Assembly: GCA_900758955.1 (NCBI GenBank)
Contig: CAAETL010000304.1
Coordinates: 1 to 6,555, forward strand
Source of the DNA: an uncultured Oscillospiraceae bacterium
GTDB lineage: Bacteria; Bacillota; Clostridia; Oscillospirales; Oscillospiraceae
Direction: 5' to 3'
DNA length: 6,555 bases
Positions 1 to 6,378 of the stretch are shown here, in pieces. Below the pieces are notes generated by a model that was not told where the DNA came from, ran no database searches, and worked only from the letters and a program-made list of their open reading frames with translations. The position numbers were made by a program, and so were the translations under genes. Position 1 is the first letter of the stretch; each line of letters begins with the position of its first letter.

Positions 1-158
1 CCAGCGGCAAGACCACCTTTGTGCGGCTCTTGGGCCCGGAGGGCTGCGCCGCCCTGGCCAAGGATCTGACGGACCGGGCGGTCGCCGCCCTGAAACCATT
101 TGAGGAGAGCGGTTTTCTATGCTGGATGGCAGAAATGCTGGCGGGTCGGGAGATATGA
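1..158 (+). CDS. ispA: Farnesyl/geranyl diphosphate synthase, C-terminal end (partial)
   Basis: This is the 3' end of a gene whose start lies upstream of the window. Reading from base 3, it encodes about 51 residues beginning SGKTTFVRLLG and ending MLAGREI, with a TGA stop at 156-158. The pattern GKTT-(Y/F)V-x-LLG, then GxxxA-x-x-L-x-x-x-A followed by a short final helix, is the C-terminal signature of trans-isoprenyl diphosphate synthases of the IspA type. These condense DMAPP/IPP to geranyl and farnesyl diphosphate in the cytoplasm. The aspartate-rich catalytic motifs lie upstream and cannot be checked. Identity is supported by position: ispA directly precedes dxs in many Firmicutes. The stop overlaps the preferred dxs start by 4 nt (ATGA at 155-158). 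Another short-chain prenyl synthase is possible, but ispA is much the likeliest. Confidence 0.85.
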   Translation, partial: SGKTTFVRLLGPEGCAALAKDLTDRAVAALKPFEESGFLCWMAEMLAGREI

Positions 159-2026
159 CCGACCGGACGCCCCGGGCGGCGGAAGAGGAGTTCAACGCCC
201 CCCGCTATATGACCGACGCCGAGGCCCGGGAGCTCTGCGAGCGGCTGCGCGCACGCCTGCTGGACGTGGTCTCCCAAAACGGGGGACACCTGGCCTCCAA
301 CTTGGGGGCGGTGGAGCTGACGGTGGCCATTCACCGGGTGTTTGACACCGGCAGGGACCGGCTGGTCTTTGACGTGGGCCACCAGTGCTATGTCCACAAG
401 ATGCTCACCGGACGCAACGGGGCCATGGATACCCTGCGCACCTTCGGGGGCATTTCGGGTTTCCCCAAACCGGGGGAATCCCAGCACGACGCTTTCATCG
501 CCGGGCACGCCTCCAACGCGGTGTCGGTGGCCCTGGGCATGGCCCGGGCCCGGACCCGGCTGCACAAGGACTACCATGTGCTGGCCCTTCTGGGAGACGG
601 CGCCCTCACCGGGGGCCTGGCCTACGAGGGCCTCTCCTGCGCGGGGCAGAGCGGGGAACCTCTCATTGTCATCTTAAACGACAACGGCATGTCCATCACC
701 AAAAATGTGGGGGGCGTGGCCCGACACCTGGCCCACCAGCGTCTGAAACCCCAGTATCTTCGGCTGAAGCGGTGGTACCGGGGGGTGACCCACGCCTCCA
801 AGCTGGGCACCCGCTTTTATAACTTTACCCACAAGCTGAAAACCGCCATTAAGGCGGCCCTGCTGCCCAGCAGCTTTTTTGAGGATATGGGCTTTCGCTA
901 TATGGGGCCCGTGGACGGCCACGACTTAAAAGGCCTGACCCGGCTTCTCACCTACGCCAAGGAGTCCCAGGAGCCGGTGGTGCTCCATGTGCGCACCGTG
1001 AAAGGGAAGGGATATCCCCCAGCGGAGCAAAATCCCGACGCCTTTCACGGCGTGGGCCCCTTCCATCCGGCCGACGGCTCCCCGGTCAAAACCGGCGCAT
1101 CCCCTGGGTACTCCCAAATTTTTGGAGAGACCCTCAGTCGTCTGGCCCGAAAGGACGAAACCATCTGCGCCGTCACCGCCGCCATGGCCCCAGGAACGGG
1201 CCTGATCGAATTTGGGAAGGAATTTCCCTCCCGCTTTTTCGATGTGGGCATCGCGGAGGGGCACGCGGTCGCCATGGCCGCGGGCATGGCGAAACAGGGC
1301 CTGCGACCGGTGTTCGCCGTGTACTCCACCTTTTTTCAGCGCAGTTATGACATGCTGATTCACGATGTGGCCATTCAAGGCCTGCACACGGTATTCTGCG
1401 TGGATCGGGCGGGACTGGTGGGAGACGACGGGGAGACCCACCACGGCCTCTTCGACGTGGCGTTTCTACACACCATTCCCGGCATGACGGTGCTCTGTCC
1501 CTCCAGCGCCAGGGAGCTCTCCTCCATGCTGGAGGCCGCCCTGTACCAGATCGAGGGGCCGGTGGCGGTGCGCTATCCCCGGGGCGGGGAGGAGGACTAC
1601 CATGGGGACAGCAGCGCCCTGCCCGCAGTCCGTCTGCGGCAGGGGGCGGACCTGACCCTCGTCACCTACGGCGGGCTGGTGAGCCAGGTCCTCCAAGCCG
1701 CGGATCAACTGGCTGACGAGGGAATCCGGGCGGATGTGATTAAGCTCAACCGCATAACGCCTTTGGACCCCGCCCCGGTGGAGGAGTCCGTGGGGAAAAC
1801 GGGGCGGATCGTCATTGCGGAAGAGGCGGTGTCCATGGGCAGCGTGGGGGAGCGGCTGCTGGCCCAATTGGCGCAAGAGGGAATCCCCCTTAAAGGGGCG
1901 GCCCGGTGCGACTGCGGAACAGGGTTTGTCCCCCAGGGCACCATCGCCCAACTGCGGGCCTTGTGTCAACTGGACCGGGCATCCCTGGTGAAAACAGCAA
2001 AGGAGGTGGTACGCCATGGCAACTAA
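155..2026 (+). CDS. dxs: 1-deoxy-D-xylulose-5-phosphate synthase
   Basis: Dxs is a cytoplasmic ThDP-dependent enzyme that condenses pyruvate and glyceraldehyde-3-phosphate to DXP, the first step of the MEP isoprenoid pathway and a source for thiamine and pyridoxal. From ATG 155 the protein has 623 residues, normal for the family. Visible features are GGHLASNLG (about 43-51), DVGHQ (73-77), the ThDP motif GDGALTGG (147-154) ending in NDN (175-177), VRTVKGKGY (279-287), the catalytic glutamate in GIAEGHAV (E368), YSTF (390-393), GDDGETHHG (423-431) and YPRG (474-477). Key residues sit two positions below the E. coli numbering I recall (E370, R398, H431, R478). Start 155 gives a 4-nt overlap with ispA and a family-like N-terminus (FNAP resembling the usual INSP), but its Shine-Dalgarno is poor (GGGAG, 2 nt away). 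ATG 119, 12 codons earlier, has a better one (GAGGAGAG at 102-109) and is a real alternative. Identity is certain; the start is not. Confidence 0.97.
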   Translation: MTDRTPRAAEEEFNAPRYMTDAEARELCERLRARLLDVVSQNGGHLASNLGAVELTVAIHRVFDTGRDRLVFDVGHQCYVHKMLTGRNGAMDTLRTFGGISGFPKPGESQHDAFIAGHASNAVSVALGMARARTRLHKDYHVLALLGDGALTGGLAYEGLSCAGQSGEPLIVILNDNGMSITKNVGGVARHLAHQRLKPQYLRLKRWYRGVTHASKLGTRFYNFTHKLKTAIKAALLPSSFFEDMGFRYMGPVDGHDLKGLTRLLTYAKESQEPVVLHVRTVKGKGYPPAEQNPDAFHGVGPFHPADGSPVKTGASPGYSQIFGETLSRLARKDETICAVTAAMAPGTGLIEFGKEFPSRFFDVGIAEGHAVAMAAGMAKQGLRPVFAVYSTFFQRSYDMLIHDVAIQGLHTVFCVDRAGLVGDDGETHHGLFDVAFLHTIPGMTVLCPSSARELSSMLEAALYQIEGPVAVRYPRGGEEDYHGDSSALPAVRLRQGADLTLVTYGGLVSQVLQAADQLADEGIRADVIKLNRITPLDPAPVEESVGKTGRIVIAEEAVSMGSVGERLLAQLAQEGIPLKGAARCDCGTGFVPQGTIAQLRALCQLDRASLVKTAKEVVRHGN

Positions 2027-2828
2027 ACAGAGACTGGACGTATATCTGACGGAGCACGGTCTGGCGGAGAGCCGTCAGCGGGCCCAAGGCATGATCATGG
2101 CCGGTCAGGTCTATGTGGGCGGAAAGAAAGAGGAGAAAGCCGGGTTTGCCGTGGCGGAGGACGCCCGGGTGGAGGTGCGGGGCCAAACCCTGCCCTATGT
2201 GAGCCGGGGGGGCCTTAAACTGGAAAAAGCCCTCCACGCCTTTCAAATTGACCTGACAGGGGCGGTGGCCATCGACGCCGGCGCCTCCACGGGGGGCTTC
2301 ACGGACTGTATGCTCCAGCGGGGCGCCGCCAAGGTCTACGCGGTGGACGTGGGGTACGGCCAATTGGCCTGGAGCCTGCGCAGCGACGCCCGCGTGGTGT
2401 GCATGGAGCGCACCAACGTGCGCTACCTCTCCCCCGAGGTGATCCCCGAGCCCCTGGACTTCGCCACTGTGGACGTCTCCTTTATCTCCCTCAAGCTGAT
2501 TCTTCCCGCCCTGCGGAGCCTTCTCAAGCCCGACGGCCGACTGGTCTGTCTCATTAAGCCCCAATTCGAGGCGGGCCGGGAGAAAGTGGGCAAGAAGGGC
2601 GTGGTCCGGGACCAAAACGTGCACCGGGAGGTGCTGGAACAATTTTTGACCCATGCCGCGGGCAGCGGCCTGTACGTGAAAGACATGGACTATTCCCCCA
2701 TCCGGGGTCCGGAGGGGAATATTGAATACCTGGGATATCTTACGATGGAAGCGCAGCCTCCCTACACGGGGGACCTGGCCGCCCTGGTCCGGGCATCCCA
2801 CGAGAGATTGGAGGGAATCACCAGTTGA
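2016..2828 (+). CDS. tlyA: TlyA-family rRNA (cytidine-2'-O)-methyltransferase
   Basis: This 270-residue protein is an S4-domain plus FtsJ/RrmJ-type methyltransferase of the TlyA/YqxC family. In mycobacteria TlyA 2'-O-methylates 16S and 23S rRNA cytidines using S-adenosylmethionine, and loss gives capreomycin resistance; a role in rRNA methylation is inferred here. The N-terminal S4 RNA-binding domain spans about residues 5-62 (RLDVYLTEHGLAESRQRA), followed by the linker YVSRGGLKLEKAL (61-73). SAM motif I is DAGASTGGFTDCML (87-100). The K-D-K-E methyltransfer tetrad is complete: K68, D153 in VDVSF, K181 in LIKPQFE and E237 in NIEYLG. The start is ATG 2016, with AGGAGG at 2001-2006 nine bases upstream, inside the end of dxs; the genes overlap by 11 nt, suggesting translational coupling. 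Older databases label the family 'hemolysin A'; nothing here resembles a pore-former or a secretion signal. Confidence 0.95.
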   Translation: MATKQRLDVYLTEHGLAESRQRAQGMIMAGQVYVGGKKEEKAGFAVAEDARVEVRGQTLPYVSRGGLKLEKALHAFQIDLTGAVAIDAGASTGGFTDCMLQRGAAKVYAVDVGYGQLAWSLRSDARVVCMERTNVRYLSPEVIPEPLDFATVDVSFISLKLILPALRSLLKPDGRLVCLIKPQFEAGREKVGKKGVVRDQNVHREVLEQFLTHAAGSGLYVKDMDYSPIRGPEGNIEYLGYLTMEAQPPYTGDLAALVRASHERLEGITS

Positions 2829-3700
2829 AGATCATACTTTGTCCCAATCCCTTTCGTGATAAGGGAATCCGCAACGCCCGGCACGCCGAGCGCATCCTGG
2901 CCGGCGCAGGGGTGGAGACCGCGCTCTGCTTCCCCTTCCCAGTGGAGCGGGAGGTGCTGGGCGACCAGGCCCTCAGCGCCAAAATCCGGGATTTGAAGAC
3001 CGAGCTGGGCACCGCGGATTTCCTGGTCTGCTTCGGGGGAGACGGCACCATCCTCCATGCCGCCAAGGACGCCAGCGCTTTCGACGTGCCGGTGATCGGG
3101 GTGAACATGGGCAGCGTGGGCTTTATGGCCGAATTGGAACAGAACGACCTGCAACCCCTGCTCCGCCTGGTGGAGGGGAAATATACCCTGCAGCGGCGGA
3201 TGCTGCTGGACGTGAAGGTGATCCGGGACGGCCGGGTGATCTTCCGCAGCGGGGCCCTCAACGACGCGGTGGTAACCAAGGGGGCCGTGGCCCGGGTCAT
3301 CGACCTGGAGGTCTACAGCGAGAAGGTGCTCATCACCAATATCTACGGGGACGGGGTCATTCTGGCCACCCCCACCGGGTCCACCGCCTACTCCCTGTCC
3401 GCGGGCGGCCCCATCGTGGAACCCACGGCGGAGAGCATTGTCATGACCCCCATCAGCGCCCATATGCTCCAAGCCAAGGCCATGGTGCTGGATAAGAGCC
3501 GCACCATCAACGTGACGGTGCCCAAGCAGAGCCGAAAAACCGCGTATCTCTCGGTGGATGGGGGCAAGGCCTTTAAGCTCTTCGCCGGCGATACGGTGCA
3601 GGTGGTCCGCTCCAAGCGGCATCTGAGCTTGGTGCAGCTCTCAGATAAGAGCTTTTTTGAAATCATCAACCAGAAGCTGGAGAGGAGAATTCGTCCATGA
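2825..3700 (+). CDS. nadK: NAD kinase (ATP-NAD kinase)
   Basis: NAD kinase phosphorylates NAD to NADP in the cytoplasm and is the only de novo source of NADP. The 291-residue product has the family hallmarks in order: the start KIILCPNPFRDKG, the nucleotide motif FGGDGTILHAA (70-80) with GGDGT at 71-75, GVNMGSVGFMAEL (92-104), the ALNDAVV segment (144-150) equivalent to the NE/D motif, and the long conserved glycine-rich block GDGVILATPTGSTAYSLS (175-192) continuing to AGGPIVEP. TPISAHML (208-215) matches the usual TPICPHTL. The start is TTG 2825, overlapping the tlyA stop as TTGA; GGAGGG at 2810-2815 lies nine bases upstream and no ATG/GTG is better placed, since conserved sequence begins at residue 2. 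It lies between tlyA and argR, a position typical of Clostridia. A TTG start with an overlapping stop suggests output set by coupling to tlyA. Confidence 0.96.
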   Translation: MKIILCPNPFRDKGIRNARHAERILAGAGVETALCFPFPVEREVLGDQALSAKIRDLKTELGTADFLVCFGGDGTILHAAKDASAFDVPVIGVNMGSVGFMAELEQNDLQPLLRLVEGKYTLQRRMLLDVKVIRDGRVIFRSGALNDAVVTKGAVARVIDLEVYSEKVLITNIYGDGVILATPTGSTAYSLSAGGPIVEPTAESIVMTPISAHMLQAKAMVLDKSRTINVTVPKQSRKTAYLSVDGGKAFKLFAGDTVQVVRSKRHLSLVQLSDKSFFEIINQKLERRIRP

Positions 3701-4155
3701 AGGCACGCCGTCAGGCTGAAATCCTGAAGATCATTCAGGAGCACGACATTGAAACCCAGGACCAGCTCCTGGCCGCCCTGCGGGAGAGGGGGATGCAGTC
3801 TACCCAGGCCACCATCTCCCGGGACATCAAGGAACTTCATCTGGTGAAGGAGCTCACCGGGCAGAGCACGTATAAGTATGCGGTGAGCGAGCGGAAAACC
3901 TCGCTGAATATGGCGGGACGTCTGCGGAACATCTTCAAAGAGAGCGTCACCTCCTTTGAGGCGGCACAGAATATTGTCGTGATTAAAACCATGCCCGGCC
4001 TGGCCTCGGCGGCCTGCTCCGCCTTGGACGGCATGCATCTGCCGGACATGGTGGGCAGTCTGGCGGGGGACGACACCGGCCTTCTCATTATGCACACCGC
4101 CGAGGCGGCGGAGGACCTCTGCCGGGAGATTGTTAAAATGCTGGATAAAGGCTGA
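3697..4155 (+). CDS. argR: Arginine repressor ArgR/AhrC
   Basis: ArgR is an arginine-sensing hexameric transcription regulator that represses arginine biosynthesis and in Bacillus also activates catabolism. The 152-residue length is typical. The N-terminal winged helix-turn-helix covers about residues 1-65: RQAEILKIIQ, then the recognition region QATISRDIKELHLVK (37-51) with the conserved SRD (41-43), and the wing YKYAV (59-63). The C-terminal oligomerisation and arginine-binding domain contains VVIKTMPGLASA (94-105), followed by the diagnostic GSLAGDDTGLL (120-130), whose Asp-Asp pair (125-126) contacts arginine in homologues. The start ATG overlaps the nadK stop (ATGA, 3697-3700) with AGGAG at 3683-3687 nine bases upstream. 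I see no convincing ARG box next to it, so autoregulation is not shown. Its place upstream of recN matches the ahrC-recN order of Bacillus. Confidence 0.96.
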   Translation: MKARRQAEILKIIQEHDIETQDQLLAALRERGMQSTQATISRDIKELHLVKELTGQSTYKYAVSERKTSLNMAGRLRNIFKESVTSFEAAQNIVVIKTMPGLASAACSALDGMHLPDMVGSLAGDDTGLLIMHTAEAAEDLCREIVKMLDKG

Positions 4156-4173
4156 GTTCCGCTCCGGCGGGAC
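4156..4173 (+). promoter_or_regulatory. Intercistronic RNA hairpin with UNCG-type tetraloop
   Basis: A hairpin begins at the base directly after the argR stop codon. Arm 4156-4162 (GTTCCGC) pairs with 4167-4173 (GCGGGAC), giving seven pairs of which one is a T-G wobble, around the loop TCCG closed by C-G. In RNA this is a cUCCGg loop, a member of the exceptionally stable UNCG class. An A/G-rich stretch follows, not a U-tract, so it should not terminate transcription. It lies 22 nt before the recN start, in the only real gap of the operon. It could act as an mRNA stability or processing element, or insulate recN translation from argR; that role is inference. Confidence 0.5.
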
Positions 4174-4195
4174 AAAGGCAAAAGAGGGAGGAGCC

Positions 4196-5890
4196 ATGCT
4201 TTCCTTACTGCATATCGAAAACATTGCCCTGATCGAATCGGCGGAGATCGCCTTCGGTCCGGGCTTTAATGCCCTTACCGGCGAGACCGGCGCGGGCAAA
4301 TCCATTGTCATCGACTCCATCGGCGCGGTCATGGGGGAGCGCACCAGCCGGGACCTAATCCGCACCGGGGCCAAAGCCGCCCTGGTAAGCGCGGTGTTTC
4401 AGGACCTGCCCGACCTGCCCTGGTTCCAAGAGATGGGCATTTTCCCCGATGAAAACGGGGAACTGACCATCTCCCGGCAGATCCAGGGGGAGGGGAAAAA
4501 CCTCTGCCGGGTGGGGGGCCGGCCCTGCACCGTGGTCCAGCTCAAGGCCCTGGGGGGGCAGCTTCTCAATATCCACGGCCAGCACGACGGCCAGCAGCTC
4601 CTGGACGAGAGCTGCCACCTGCGCTACCTGGACAGCTTCGGGGGCCTGGAGGGGGAGGCGGCTGTCTACCGGGCCGCCTTTGAAGCCCTCACCGCCCTCC
4701 GCCGTGAGAAGGCCGCTTTGGTGATGGACGAGGGGGAGAAGGCCCGCCGCATTGACAGCCTGACCTTCCAGGTGGAGGAGCTGGAGCGGGCCAACCTCCG
4801 TGTGGGGGAGGAGGAGGAACTCACGGCCCGCCGGGACCTGCTCCGCAACAGCGGTAAGCTCCTGGAGGCGGTGGAGGAGGCCAAAATGGCCCTCTCCGGC
4901 GACGAGGACCGGGACGGGGCCCTCTCCCTGCTGGACCAGGCCCAGGGGGCCCTGGAGGGGGGGGCCCGCCTCAGCGAGGACCTGTCCGCCCTGGCTGAGA
5001 GCGTCGCCGAGCTGCGCTATGCCGCCGACGACGTGGCCGAGCGGGTGCGGGATCTGCGGGAGCAGCTGGATTTCGCTCCCGGCGAATTGGACGAATTGGA
5101 GAGCCGGCTGGACGTGCTCTACCGGCTCAAACGGAAATACGGCCCCAGCGCGGCGGAGATGTTGGAGTACCTGGACCGCAGCCGGAAGGAGCTGGACGAG
5201 ATTCAGTTTTCCGATGAGGCCCTACAGAAGTTGGAAAAAGCCGAGGCCAAGGCCCTGAAAGAGGCCAAGACCCTGGCTAAGGCCCTGTCGGCCCAGCGGC
5301 GGAAGGCCGCCGAGGCGTTGAAAGAGCGCATCCGGAAGGAGCTGGCCCAGCTGGACATGCCCAAGGTCCGGTTTGAGACCGAATTCGGCAAGGTCCCCGG
5401 AGATCTGGGCCTGGACGGGGACGGCATGGACAAGGTGCAGTTTCTCATGTCCGCCAACGTGGGAGAGAACCTCAAGCCCATCCAAAAGGTGGCCTCCGGG
5501 GGCGAGCTGGCCCGGATTATGCTGGCGCTCAAAAATGTCCTGGCGGAGAACGAGCATATCACCACCCTGATTTTCGACGAGGTGGACGCGGGGGTCAGCG
5601 GCCGGGCCGCCCAGAAGGTGGCCGAGAAAATGGCCCAGCTGGCCCAAAAGACCCAGGTCCTCTGTGTGACCCATCTGCCCCAACTGGCGGCCATGTCCGA
5701 CCACCACTTTTCGGTGCGGAAGGGGGAGCGGCAGGGACGTACGTATACCCAGGTGGAGCTGCTGGACCGTCCCGCCCGACGGCAGGAACTGGCCCGGCTC
5801 ACGGGGGGCGCCCATGTCTCCCAGACCATTCTGGAGGGCGCCGAGGAACTCTTGGCCGCGGCGGAAGCGTACAAACAAACCGTATCGTGA
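4196..5890 (+). CDS. recN: DNA repair protein RecN (SMC-like ATPase)
   Basis: RecN is an SMC-family ATPase recruited early to DNA double-strand breaks, where it helps RecA-dependent recombinational repair. The 564-residue length is normal. The N-terminal ATPase half has LHIENIALIESAEIAF, Walker A GETGAGKS (29-36) and NIHGQHDGQQLL (125-136). The middle, about 155-385, is glutamate-, leucine- and arginine-rich coiled coil split around a central turn near 295-320, shorter than in true SMC proteins. The C-terminal half carries the ABC signature VASGGELAR (432-440), Walker B TLIFDEVDAGVSG (457-469) and the H-loop VTHLPQLAA (491-499). ATG 4196 is chosen because conserved sequence starts there and GAGGGAGGAG (4184-4193) lies just upstream; the reading frame continues upstream without a stop, but that stretch overlaps argR and is not conserved-looking. 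RecN is the last gene before the terminator. An 8-G run at 4957-4964 is in frame and intact. Confidence 0.97.
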   Translation: MLSLLHIENIALIESAEIAFGPGFNALTGETGAGKSIVIDSIGAVMGERTSRDLIRTGAKAALVSAVFQDLPDLPWFQEMGIFPDENGELTISRQIQGEGKNLCRVGGRPCTVVQLKALGGQLLNIHGQHDGQQLLDESCHLRYLDSFGGLEGEAAVYRAAFEALTALRREKAALVMDEGEKARRIDSLTFQVEELERANLRVGEEEELTARRDLLRNSGKLLEAVEEAKMALSGDEDRDGALSLLDQAQGALEGGARLSEDLSALAESVAELRYAADDVAERVRDLREQLDFAPGELDELESRLDVLYRLKRKYGPSAAEMLEYLDRSRKELDEIQFSDEALQKLEKAEAKALKEAKTLAKALSAQRRKAAEALKERIRKELAQLDMPKVRFETEFGKVPGDLGLDGDGMDKVQFLMSANVGENLKPIQKVASGGELARIMLALKNVLAENEHITTLIFDEVDAGVSGRAAQKVAEKMAQLAQKTQVLCVTHLPQLAAMSDHHFSVRKGERQGRTYTQVELLDRPARRQELARLTGGAHVSQTILEGAEELLAAAEAYKQTVS

Positions 5891-5940
5891 GAACAATCAG
5901 CGTATGGATTCGCGCCGGAGCGGCAAACCAGGGTTTGACA

Positions 5941-5978
5941 AAGTACCGGAAAAAAACTCCGGTACTTTTTTCTTTTTA
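5941..5978 (+). terminator. Intrinsic terminator after recN
   Basis: A perfect 11-bp stem is formed by 5941-5951 (AAAGTACCGGA) and 5959-5969 (TCCGGTACTTT), with a 7-nt A-rich loop (AAAAAAC) and a run of six T, one C and five T over 5967-5978. One further A-T pair (5940/5970) can extend the stem. It lies about 50 nt after the recN stop and closes the long operon. On the opposite strand only a short T run would follow the stem, so it looks one-directional. The 50 nt between recN and the stem contain only a small palindrome (CAAACC-AG-GGTTTG, 5924-5937) and no gene. Confidence 0.92.
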
Positions 5979-5980
5979 GT

Positions 5981-5999
5981 ACTTGACAATGTAAAGTAG
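5981..5999. promoter_or_regulatory. Candidate PadR operator (19-bp near-palindrome)
   Basis: TACTTGACAATGTAAAGTA is an inverted repeat about a central A, with eight of nine base pairs symmetrical (only position 6 against 14 fails). It starts two bases after the terminator T-tract, contains the TTGACA hexamer of the padR promoter and ends just before the extended -10. Many PadR-family repressors bind dyad sites overlapping their own promoter. Binding here by the downstream PadR is inferred from symmetry and position only. Confidence 0.6.
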
Positions 6000-6009
6000 T
6001 TGGTATAAC
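5984..6009 (+). promoter_or_regulatory. Promoter of the padR-HAAS operon
   Basis: A consensus -35 hexamer TTGACA lies at 5984-5989 and a -10 TATAAC (five of six to TATAAT) at 6004-6009, preceded by TGG at 6001-6003, which makes an extended -10 (TGnTATAAC). The spacer is only 14 nt, shorter than the usual 16-18, so the extended -10 may do most of the work, or the TTGACA may matter mainly as part of the operator. The expected start of transcription is near 6016, giving a leader of about 20 nt that contains the strong AAGGAGGG ribosome binding site at 6024-6031. Confidence 0.6.
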
Positions 6010-6036
6010 CTTAGAACAAGATTAAGGAGGGATGCC

Positions 6037-6378
6037 ATGAACGCCCAATTCAAAAAAGGCGTCCTGGAACTCATTGTACTGGAATCCGTACATAAGCGGG
6101 ACATGTATGGGTACGAGTTGGTGGAGGAGGTCTCCAAAGTGGTGGATGTACGGGAGGGCACCATATACCCCCTGCTCAAGCGGCTGACAAACGAACACTA
6201 CTTTGAGACCTATCTGCAGGAGTCCTCGGAAGGGCCGCCTCGAAAATACTATCATATCACCGCCGCCGGCGTGCTGTACCGCAACGATCTGCGCCGGGAG
6301 TGGGAAGAATTTCAGACCAAAGTCTGTGCCTTTCTGCGCGCGCAGAAAGAGACCGGCAAGAAGGAGAGAATAGAATGA
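6037..6378 (+). CDS. PadR-family transcriptional regulator
   Basis: This is a 113-residue PadR-type winged helix protein of the short subfamily 2 kind (N-terminal wHTH plus one C-terminal helix). Residues 5-19 (FKKGVLELIVLESVH) match helix 1, and MYGYELVEEV (23-32) the YGYE signature. EGTIYPLLKRL (40-50) is the recognition helix with the characteristic EGT-x-Y-P-x-L-x-R-L pattern. PPRKYYHITAAG (67-78) is the wing and start of the next helix. Residues about 79-103 (YRNDLRREWEEFQTKVCAF) form the dimerisation helix. The start ATG 6037 follows AAGGAGGG by five to six bases; ATG 6032 is closed by a stop after two codons and is not a usable start. The gene has its own promoter and operator-like palindrome and overlaps the next gene by 4 nt. 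Paired with a HAAS/DUF1700 protein, such regulators usually repress their own operon. The ligand or signal is unknown. Confidence 0.93.
   Translation: MNAQFKKGVLELIVLESVHKRDMYGYELVEEVSKVVDVREGTIYPLLKRLTNEHYFETYLQESSEGPPRKYYHITAAGVLYRNDLRREWEEFQTKVCAFLRAQKETGKKERIE

Noticed and set aside
1890..2801. 303-codon open frame on the minus strand antisense to dxs/tlyA
   Set aside because: It lies wholly opposite strong conserved genes, has low-complexity His/Gly/Gln-rich translation without a recognisable domain, and is the kind of open frame produced by high GC and third-position bias.
2016..2828. Hemolysin function for the TlyA protein
   Set aside because: The S4 domain and complete K-D-K-E methyltransferase tetrad point to rRNA methylation; no signal peptide or membrane segment is visible.
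4130..4195. Upstream TTG start for recN at 4130
   Set aside because: It would overlap argR and add 22 unconserved-looking residues; ATG 4196 has an adjacent GAGGGAGGAG and begins the conserved N-terminus.
4156..4195. Terminator between argR and recN
   Set aside because: The hairpin is stable but is followed by AAAGGCAAAAGAGG, not a T-tract.
2762..4374. Two long minus-strand open frames (2762-3622 and 3388-4374) opposite nadK, argR and recN
   Set aside because: They overlap each other and well-supported + strand genes, and show no family motifs; shadow frames.
5203..5896. Minus-strand open frames of about 224 codons opposite the recN 3' half
   Set aside because: Both mirror RecN coding sequence and have Ser/Arg- or Gly/Leu-rich translation with no motifs.
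6032..6040. Two-codon ORF ATG-CCA-TGA overlapping the padR start
   Set aside because: Chance out-of-frame ATG beside the RBS; too short to support as a leader peptide.
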